This document shows positions 56,766-64,000 of a stretch of 64,000 bases of DNA, in pieces; the stretch's first letter is position 1, and every line of letters begins with the position of its first letter. Position numbers and translations under genes: made by a program. The notes beneath the pieces are model-generated. The model was not told the origin of the DNA and did no database searches. It saw only the letters and a program-made list of their open reading frames with translations. Source of the DNA: Entonaema liquescens (taxonomy: Eukaryota > Ascomycota > Sordariomycetes > Xylariales > Xylariaceae); NCBI GenBank assembly GCA_902805475.1, contig CADCSX010000007.1:806001-870000 (forward strand). Reading direction: 5' to 3'.

Positions 56766-58139
56766 CCGATGTACATGTACCATTGCCTTAGAGGCTGATG
56801 GATACTGCCGATGGATGCTTTAGCTGGCTGCATTGAGTTATAAGCAAAGGACAAAAGACCAAGCGTAAAAAGTGCACCTTCTTGGAGATGTGTGATGCGC
56901 TTACTTGATGAAATGCTTCACAATGTTACTTATTGTCCATAAATGCACATATCAAAATATGGACCAATTACCTAATCATGAAGATGGTCGCTTCCTTGAT
57001 GCAATTTGTGATGTGCAGTGTGATTACCATGCGATACTACAATTGCCTTAGTCATCTCATCGTCTTGACCCATTAACCAGAACCCTATTACAAACTTCTA
57101 GGAGCCCAAAACTTCCCCTTTCCCCTAAAGTTTTTAAGGCTTAAACCAATGTTGCCCAATATGGTCCCGTTGATCCAAGAAGCCAATCTTCCATGTACTA
57201 TTGGCTTCATCAGATCGAGCACATGTCTTTCAAGGATATCAGAGCCAGTAGGAAATGCTTGTTACAGCTGGACCACGAGCGACTTCTCAGCGTGGTTCAA
57301 GGACCATAGGGCCTGAAAGCTGGTCGTGTTGACACGAGATTTCCTGCCCAATTCAGGGCGATGTGTCCTTCTGGTCCAAACCCATATCCTCTTTACTTCG
57401 GGTTCCTATGGGGTCTACTTGGGAATTGCCTTCCTACCACACGGTCTTTATTCACCTATCGAGACGCAATAAAGCTGCTTAGGGAAAAGTTCGGGGTTCA
57501 CGGAACCAGCACTTCCCCGAAGAGGGCCTATCCCAAGATTCCGGGCGTCATCTGCGGGGAACAGGTCAAATCGCACTTAAAAGTGAGGCTTATGTACCGC
57601 AACACCTTGATAAGAGCCCTAGCCGGTTGCGGCTATAGCGAGACCTATGTATCGACCTACAATAAGCGCAGCACTAGAGGAGGTGAGCCATTTTGCGGAG
57701 GCCTAGTTGCAAATTGCACCTGTTTTACCAGGGGGCGCGTGATATTGTTGATCAATCTGCCCGTCCGCTCTTCGCCTCCCCTAGCCAATCTGATGTCTGC
57801 GCCGGGACGCACTGGGAGAAAGCTTCATGCAAGACTGCGTTGTTCTGCTGCAGGCTGCAAGCAGACAGCATCGGAAGACCAATAAGACCAACATGAAGTT
57901 ATGCCAAGATTATACACATTATCTTTGAGTGCTGCAATCCTGTTCGTCATTTAGCATTGTCATTCAAAGGAAGCCAGGCTCGGCGTACAATCCTTTAACA
58001 TTATTTAGAGACCGCGCTCCTCTTCCAGATGGGTTTGCTAGAGGTAAGCAGATCAATGGGCCGTACCCGATATTAGAACTGATCATCCATATCTTCTACT
58101 CCGGATTGGGTAACTTATAGGCCCACCAGTACCGAGAAG
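56766..58139. other. Intergenic with one unassigned open frame
   Basis: A GC-richer stretch holds an open frame of 174 codons at 57361-57885 (plus, ATG start). It includes FTYRDAIKLLREKFGVHG and several Cys, but no family is recognised, and a second frame stays open over the same 3' part. It could be a species-specific gene or decayed sequence; I do not call it. The rest shows nothing. Confidence 0.4.
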
Positions 58140-58898
58140 ATGGCGGAAGTCTATTGCATATGTGTAATTGCCTATATGGAAGGGAGGAGATCACGTCCTA
58201 GGGGCGAGCTAAGTTCGACTTTGGAAGCACTCGATCAACGCACTCGGCAGCTCGAAGCCATATCACAGGTCACACCACCTCCGCCCTTTCTTGAAATAAC
58301 GTGGGACTCACTTACGTGGCGTGTGTGCCGTCTGTCACGCTTACTCCCGCCTGCTACGGCGCTCAAGAAGGCGCCACCTCTGGGTAATGCCGCTTCATTG
58401 TCTCTATTGAAGTGTGCCATCTCGGCCATCAGAGTCGAGAACCAGATTCCCTGGCTCGAAGATGAGGGGCTGGATGAAAAAGAATTGCTGAAGCTGGCCG
58501 CACAATGGCTCTACTTCTACGCAGGCCAGCGCAACGTGGACATTAGGAAGCCTTCGTTTAAATTTGAGGACGTCTGCTCTCTAGCGCTAGATCTATCTCT
58601 TGAGGCTGAATCTGGATTCCCCTGGAACAGACGACCGATACCTTCACCACCCCGCCCCATCATATATCCGGCGATCAATACTCAGAGATCGAGGTGCTGT
58701 GGCTGCTGCTCGTGCAATTGCCATAAACACCTAAGGCATCGGCGTGATTCGAGTGTGAGCTCGGATGATAGTTCGCGTTACAGCTCGTGTCGCGGAAGAT
58801 GGCCGGTCCTCGGATGGTTCAAGAAACTTGCCTTCTGGCGCAAGAAACGCATTGTGGACGATTCTTCGTCGTCATCAGGCACGTTTGTGGATGACTAA
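58140..58898 (+). CDS. Orphan protein with a Cys cluster and Ser-rich tail
   Basis: The uninterrupted 252-aa frame from the ATG at 58140 has even codon usage, and its composition changes in an ordered way along the chain. A short helical N-terminus carries TLEALDQRTRQLEAIS (about 27-42). A predicted globular helical part follows (about 50-160, with LKCAISAIRVENQIPWLEDE and LAAQWLYFYAGQRNV). After a Pro-rich linker comes a dense Cys cluster at 186-194 (CCGCCSCNCHKH), able in principle to bind metal. Then there is a Ser/Asp-rich stretch, an amphipathic basic segment (GWFKKLAFWRKKR, 225-237) that might touch membranes, and an acidic/Ser end. No signal peptide is evident. I do not recognise the family, and the function is open. 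Confidence 0.6.
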   Translation: MAEVYCICVIAYMEGRRSRPRGELSSTLEALDQRTRQLEAISQVTPPPPFLEITWDSLTWRVCRLSRLLPPATALKKAPPLGNAASLSLLKCAISAIRVENQIPWLEDEGLDEKELLKLAAQWLYFYAGQRNVDIRKPSFKFEDVCSLALDLSLEAESGFPWNRRPIPSPPRPIIYPAINTQRSRCCGCCSCNCHKHLRHRRDSSVSSDDSSRYSSCRGRWPVLGWFKKLAFWRKKRIVDDSSSSSGTFVDD

Positions 58899-60197
58899 AG
58901 AGATTACCCCTGGCAGGAAATGAATTGCTTTCCCACGAGACATCATGTACCAAAATATCCTTGCCTCCATGTATTGAAATTGGTGATACGAAAGGGTAGC
59001 CCGGAGTAAAATCGAGTGTGTTATTGGTAATGATAAACATCTATCCCATCTATACCTGAGACTTAGGCACACGTGAAGATTGAAGGCTATACCACTTGTA
59101 TAATCTATGGCGTTGAATGTCTTACTGAAGAGATAACCGGCGGCTAACTGACACGCCTCTTCGTCTCTTGGACAAATCAGGGCAAGTTTCGAGCGGGCAG
59201 ATTTTAAGACAGGGCAAGTCAAGGCCGCTTATTACGCGAGGCGACGGCACGGAGAAACAGATCTAAGTTCTTTAGGTGAGAATCTGCCTAAGGGTGTTTG
59301 AGTAACACTGAGCTGTGTCGGGTTCGATGTCTTCAAACCCCTCGACCTCGTGCAACTGCACTCCCAAGACCGATATTCTCTAAAAATGAAACATGCTTTG
59401 GGGTAAACCGGGGTTGGAAAGACACTCTCCTATTTATCATGTATACGTAAGTTGTCGGATATACTCTTCTATATAAATATACATGTATCTACAACATACT
59501 GCAAGTAAGTATATACATAAAACATGAAAGGGGGGTTCAGCTAACTGCGGGTTCCCGCTTCGTATATGCAAGCCACAAAAAACAAAAACAAAAAAGAAAT
59601 AGATAAGTAACAAACTAGCAATGCAATGCAATACATATATACTTATTCGTTTGGAACCCACCCGGGACGCCGCCTTTATGCTATATGCTATGCTAATGCT
59701 AATGCTATGGTAATTCTCTTCAAGTTGGGTCGTATTAGTTCTTCCTGTTTCTCTTTTCTCTTTTTCTGCTTTGCGCAACTCTTTGATATTTCTTTAAGTA
59801 GGTACATAGTTATTTTTTGGCGGTAGGTACCTAGAATTGCAATTGCCTAGGTAAACTAATAAACCCTATTTTTCTTTTTCTTCGGCTGGGGCCTCGTTCC
59901 AATAATTCATTACGTTAGTTGGTTAAGTGATTTAGGTTTTAACCTAGGTATGTGTATTATGTAATTTGGTAGCGTGCGCTCTTTTTTGGAATTCTGACGA
60001 ATAAGGCTGTAACTCAGTAATTCTCTTTATTCTCTCGTATTAGTAAACTTTTCGGTATTTTCGGTATCGGCATTCGGTATCTCGAGACGTCCTTCTTTCT
60101 TTCTTTCTTTCTTTTTTTCTCTCGAAACCTTCAATCATTATCCACCCCCATCCCTTTCCCTCCCCTTTCTCTTTTTCCTAAGTAGGTTATCTTATCA
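58899..60197. other. Intergenic, pyrimidine-rich, no gene seen
   Basis: Contents are a near-palindrome at 59828-59853 (TACCTAG, AATTGCAATT, GC, CTAGGTA), AATGCT tandems at about 59690-59710 and a (TTTC)n run at about 60092-60118. The right end is the 3' flank of the minus-strand CFEM-like gene. Confidence 0.55.
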
Positions 60198-61217
60198 TCA
60201 TCCCGCGCCATGCCCATTCCCCAGCCCCTGTTCCCGATACCCGCTCTCGGGCCGCTGTGAGGAGGATTGCGTCGGCGTGTTCACGCTGCTGGAGTCGTTG
60301 TACACCTCGCTCCCCGGCAATTCGACGGGGACCGAGTTCGTGCGGCCGTCGTCGAGTTCCGCGAGCAGCGGCACGCCCGACGACCGCTTGTAATTATGAC
60401 CTGCGCCTTCTTTCTTACTCCCGTAATCCGTCGGTAACTCCTTCCACCCGCTGTGCGCGCCCGCCGGGCCGAGCTCCGCCACGCCCGCGAACTGCGCGTT
60501 GTGCTGCGCGAACTCGGGCGACGGCGACAGCGGCGACGGGTGGTACATACTGCTGCTGTAGGTGCCGCTGTTGGGCGACAGCTCCACGTCGTGCTGGTGC
60601 GGCGAGTTGGGGCCCGCGGGGGAGTGCGGTTTGCGCCGCCGCGAGTACGCGAATACGAACCAGCCCAGGAGGCCCAGCGCCACGGTGCCGAAGCCGATGC
60701 CTACGCCGAGGCCGATCTTGGCGCCTTGGGAGAGCGTGCTGTTGGAGTTGCTGCTGTCGCTGGTTTCGGACGGCGAGCTGGAGGCGGTAGGTGATGCTGT
60801 GGGAGAATCTGACGAGGAGGAAGAGGAGGACGAGGTACGGCTTGGTGTAGCGGAGGATGTCGTTTGTGTGGCGGCTTGGGCTTGTGAGAGGAAGGCTTGC
60901 TTGGAGACGGCGATGGTGACGCCCGTGCCGCCGCAGTTGTTCTCCATGGTATCGTAGACGGCATTGAGGTCGGAGGGGCTTTCCTTCGCGACGCACTCGG
61001 CGGTATTGTAGATGAAGTTTCCCTTATTGGAACAGAGACACTTATTTATTTCGGCGCCCGTATTGCCCGAGCATGGGCTGTCGTTCGCCGAGTCCGTTAG
61101 ACATTGCTGCGAGCCCTCGGGATACGCCGAGAAGTCGTTGTCGAGAGCCGACGAGCCGTGTGCCTGGAGTGCGATGCCGAGCAGCACCGAGGCCGGTAGC
61201 GTCAGGAACCACCTCAT
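60198..61217 (-). CDS. CFEM-like single-pass membrane protein (6 Cys)
   Basis: The single exon encodes 339 aa. A signal peptide (about 1-24, WFLTLPASVLLGIALQAHG) is followed by a small cysteine-rich domain with six cysteines at 39, 49, 60, 62, 75 and 95. The CLC pair and spacing match the centre of CFEM domains, but two of the usual eight are absent. A long Ser/Thr stalk (about 117-163), likely O-glycosylated, leads to a membrane helix at 167-191 followed by RRRK and a 145-residue cytoplasmic tail with Pro/Ser, GWKELPTDYGSKKEG and VPVELPGSEVY. This fits a cell-wall-spanning surface sensor or receptor-like protein. The 534-bp and smaller open frames on the opposite strand are by-products of its high GC content. 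Confidence 0.85.
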   Translation of the reverse strand: MRWFLTLPASVLLGIALQAHGSSALDNDFSAYPEGSQQCLTDSANDSPCSGNTGAEINKCLCSNKGNFIYNTAECVAKESPSDLNAVYDTMENNCGGTGVTIAVSKQAFLSQAQAATQTTSSATPSRTSSSSSSSSDSPTASPTASSSPSETSDSSNSNSTLSQGAKIGLGVGIGFGTVALGLLGWFVFAYSRRRKPHSPAGPNSPHQHDVELSPNSGTYSSSMYHPSPLSPSPEFAQHNAQFAGVAELGPAGAHSGWKELPTDYGSKKEGAGHNYKRSSGVPLLAELDDGRTNSVPVELPGSEVYNDSSSVNTPTQSSSQRPESGYREQGLGNGHGAG

Positions 61218-62527
61218 CCTGACCGGCTGCTGGTTTTGCTCTTGTTATCGTGCGGTGGTGTGGATACCCTCAACTCGGGGAGTAAGAGGAGACCCTTTTA
61301 CGGGGTCGTCGACGAGATATTCCGGGACTTTCTAACTAGTCACGTTTGCATACTCGGGCGGTGAGGACCGCTTTGGGAGGGGTGGTCGGAGACGCTACAG
61401 GAATGGGGAAAGATTGGAAAAGAGAATAAGAAAAATAATAGAAAGAATTGAAAAAAAAAAACGGTGCCTGACCAGTGAAGACGGAATAAAGGACCCATTC
61501 GCGAATTCACTTGTTAACCACTGACCACTGGCGATTGGGAATACGCTACATGGTACACAGTACCGTTAAGTTAATTTGCTTTTTCTTTCCTCCTTCAGCC
61601 TTAAAGCCTTGTCTTGTCCAATAGAAGAAGTTATCGTGCATGGCCGAAACAATGCCCCATATTACACAATGCTCATCATATCTATCTTTGGTTACTACAC
61701 CTACTCGTTGCTCCAGAATAACCGACCAGGTAACCTGGGAAGCTAGCGCGTATTTACGACGTGGCAGCGTGGTTCACTCATCAACAGCGACCTTTCCCCC
61801 CCTCCGTCCCTCCCCAAAGGGCTGCCTAGGCTGCTAGGGAACTAACCTAGGAACTTCTGTAGCAAACCTCGTAGGTCGTGTTACGGTATTCCGGTTCCAT
61901 GGCTCGACCAGAAAGAGAGGCTGTGCCCATCAGCCCAATATCCAGCCTTTAACCCCTGTTCCAAACTTCCCAGATTTTCGATTTTCGCAAACCAAGGTAT
62001 TCTATTTGTCCATTCTACGGTCGGACTTTTGTCATGTCGCGAAATTCCTTGTACAAAATAATTGTTTTCCCCCCTCGAACGAGTTATTGCCAATGCGTGG
62101 GCTAACCCCTTTTATATTTCTTTCGAATTCGCGTAATCATCCCTAAGCCATGTTAGAGAACGAGTTACGGATGAGCTGTTTGTTAATAGTGCAATGGAAT
62201 GGAAGAAGTAGTGTAACTAATAAGTGTGCCTAGCCTAGGCAAGGAAATGCAGTCCTATTAATGCAAACATCCGCTCGGCATAAGAGAAATCCACCGCTAA
62301 ATCGTTTAGTTAACCCCGTTCGCCTAAATTAAGAAACCGGCTTTTCTTTTTCTTGCTTCCGACTCCGTTGCATCATTGGATCATTGGATCGAGGCTCAAC
62401 ACGATAGTATGATACGTAGCACGGTTATGGTGCGGTGTGATGCCCTTGCTAAGGATTAAGCTACTCGTACATTTACGAGCTACGTTTTCCTTCTTCTTGC
62501 GTCACTCTTCATAATTCCCATAAATCT
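61218..62527. other. Intergenic, no gene seen
   Basis: The left end is the CFEM-like gene's promoter and leader. There is an A10 run near 61451. A GCCTAGCCTAGGC-type palindrome lies at about 62228-62240. I see no supported coding region. Confidence 0.5.
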
Positions 62528-63265
62528 ATGGCTGGGTATCGCTGTTACACGAGCAGCCACGATTCGCTGTCTACGAAGGATCTTCTCGCCCGACGATTTC
62601 GTTCAAGCGAGTCCGATCTGCCCCATATAATAAATGCGAAGGTGAGAATCCTATCTGATTCTCACCGTACTAGCGCAAGACGGTGACGTCTTCATGTGGC
62701 TTCGCTACAGCTTGTACTATGTAGTTAGTAATTTAGACATGGTTTATTACGACCATATTGACGACCCATCAAGACGAAAGCAACGTCTCCATTTAATAGG
62801 CCCGTTGTTTCCAGCATGTTGTCCCGGCTAGAATTCTAACATCAAACTACTCGAGCTCCAGCAAAGCCCTTGGCAAATGATTATTTCGGTCGGCAAAAAA
62901 GAACAAAACCAAGCTCACTGCCTGAGCGAGGTCCGAGACACCCCGCTAATCTCAATCACATCGTAGGCCCGTCCGAAGCTACCTCGCGTCCATCGAAGCT
63001 TGGCGTAGTAACGCCATCGAGTGTCCTCAATCATAAGAATGTATATACTGCATTGGGAGTATCTAATCGTAACCCGCATCTCAACCGCCAAATCTCAACC
63101 CCTTTCTCCTTTCTAGCGTAGACATTGCAAACAAGAACGTGTACGCCGACATCAGATGGAAGAGCAAATCCTCGGAGCTGGGATCCAAAGTGGAAAGCTT
63201 TAACGCGCTTCGCCAGCCAGTTCAAGAGCCTCGAACTCCGTCCATGAAGTTAGGTAATCATATAC
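62528..63265 (+). pseudogene. Decayed or highly split gene, family unknown
   Basis: Several coding-like pieces follow each other on the plus strand. 62528-62641 encodes 38 codons from ATG (YRCYTSSHDSLSTKDLLARR) and stops exactly at a GTGAGA donor-like site. About 62671-62960 in another frame reads DGDVFMWLRYSLYYVVSNL and MVYYDHIDDPSRRKQR, interrupted by one TAG. 62840-63041 in a third frame reads RTKPSSLPERGPRHPANLN. A strong acceptor (CTTTCTCCTTTCTAG, ending 63116) precedes ADIRWKSKSSELGSKVESF, which ends at a GTGAGT donor at 63266. No single splice plan joins all pieces, so I infer either an intron-rich gene or one with frame breaks. The family is unknown. Confidence 0.35.
62641..62666. repeat. 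Perfect 10-bp inverted repeat
   Basis: The arms GGTGAGAATC and GATTCTCACC enclose the 6-nt loop CTATCT. The left arm overlaps the donor-like GTGAGA at the end of the first coding-like piece of the region, so the hairpin could hide that splice site in RNA. Confidence 0.85.
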
Positions 63266-63460
63266 GTGAGTATTCGCCTGTTTTTTTCAAGCCGTCCTCG
63301 TCACATCTGTGACAACAAATAAAAAAAATTCCATTACCACGAGAATGAGAATCCTTTGGGTATGAATAAATTGGAAGTCGCACGAACCGCTGCTCCGATA
63401 TCGTACGGGGACAATTAAAACGCTACGAGGATATGTATTGCGCCATTGGAACAAGGAAAT

Positions 63461-64000
63461 TTAGCTGGCTCGCCGATGGCTGCCCGAATCATCTCCGCCA
63501 GTACCATTGACGGGAAGCTTGTCTGGGGTTTCCTGGGCGCTCTTGATGCCATTGACTAGCGTAGTGTTTGGCAACTCGGTAGGGGATAAGTTCTCACCAA
63601 CGTAGTCTAGAGGCTCGTTCGACACCATGCTTCGAGGGGTTAAATGTGCCGCCCCGTTAAGTACACCTTGTTTTTGTTGGTCTGTAAGGAGATGTGTTAG
63701 GCCCTGTTCGATGCAGACACGCGCATAGTCAGGTTCATTTGGCGTAACAGCAACAAGCCCAGCCCTTCGAGGGACCCGCTGGTCTGGAAATGGAGTTTTG
63801 CTCGGCTGGTACGTCTGCGGTTGCCTCTCACCTACCAACTCCCCGTTGATATAATACTTGGATTGAGGCGCGAAGTTTCCACGGCTTTCTGCATCGAGAT
63901 CTTGTTTCCACTTGGCTGGAGTACTCCAAGTTGAGAGGGCGGATTCGTGCTCTGGGAGCTCGCAATACCATATTGATAGTTTGACATTACGAAGATGAGG
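63461..64000 (-). CDS. Partial gene running off the right edge, unknown product
   Basis: The minus frame is open from the window edge to the stop at 63461, giving at least 179 codons with the start outside. The visible part includes KLSIWYCELPEHESALSTWS, then AKWKQDLDAESRGNFAPQSK, YYINGELVGERQP, a basic segment PDQRVPRRAGLVAVTPNEPD, and YARVCIEQGLTHLLTDQQKQ; it ends in a Gly/Asp/Ser-rich tail. Composition is protein-like throughout, and the frame is long for random sequence. I cannot name the family; no catalytic motif or membrane helix is seen in this part. Confidence 0.6.
   Translation of the reverse strand, partial: PHLRNVKLSIWYCELPEHESALSTWSTPAKWKQDLDAESRGNFAPQSKYYINGELVGERQPQTYQPSKTPFPDQRVPRRAGLVAVTPNEPDYARVCIEQGLTHLLTDQQKQGVLNGAAHLTPRSMVSNEPLDYVGENLSPTELPNTTLVNGIKSAQETPDKLPVNGTGGDDSGSHRRAS

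Noticed and set aside
57361..57885. 174-codon open frame with an ATG
   Set aside because: Kept only as a remark. A second frame is open over the same part, there is no recognisable family and no splice or signal evidence.
60257..60957. Several open frames of 113-177 codons on the plus strand
   Set aside because: They lie antisense to the GC-rich CFEM-like gene and are extremely Arg/Ala/Cys-rich, typical of shadow frames.

Overview
The window looks like nuclear DNA of a filamentous ascomycete (Pezizomycotina, probably Sordariomycetes; the class is an inference). Introns are short (47-231 bp) with GT...AG ends and CTAAC/CTGAT-type branch sites. The genes are recognisable fungal housekeeping and cell-surface families: PDX1, NTO1, PP1, a G-protein gamma subunit, eIF3a and CFEM membrane proteins. 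Compact gene islands are separated by long gene-poor tracts rich in microsatellites and decayed coding sequence.

Left part (1-19.5 kb): 5.6 kb without an intact gene, a broken CE5 acetylxylan-esterase/cutinase relic (5643-6247), then a divergent pair. The pair is PDX1 (minus), which tethers E3 in the mitochondrial pyruvate dehydrogenase complex, and a predicted two-helix mitochondrial membrane protein (plus). A small two-exon candidate gene (9577-9959, minus) converges on the latter. About 9.5 kb of gene-poor DNA follows, including decayed coding sequence at about 11.2-12.3 kb.

Middle part (19.5-45.7 kb): a leucine-rich-repeat protein (19516-22122); NTO1, a PHD-finger subunit of the NuA3 histone acetyltransferase (27526-31200), whose N-terminus is broken by two one-base shifts next to C runs; about 9 kb with no convincing gene; PP1 catalytic subunit with three introns (40155-41354); a SelW-like Rdx thioredoxin-fold protein with a hexanucleotide-repeat N-terminus (minus); and a G-protein gamma subunit with a CaaX box (minus).

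Right part (47.9-64 kb): a frameshifted DUF3716-type gene, intact eIF3a in one exon (49818-53012), a convergent 8-Cys CFEM membrane protein, tRNA-Thr(UGU), an orphan protein with a CC.CC.C.C cluster, a second CFEM-like membrane protein with only six cysteines, a probable decayed multi-exon gene at 62.5-63.3 kb, and the 3' part of an unrecognised gene running off the right edge.

The genes do not form an obvious pathway or biosynthetic cluster. They are mostly independent core genes, plus two related surface proteins 6 kb apart. I found no prokaryotic elements, no CRISPR and no intact transposon. The most notable observations are the two NTO1 frame breaks, the CE5 relic, the pair of CFEM proteins, the repeated palindrome TACCTAGGTA, and spliced or decayed genes that only appear when short exons are joined.
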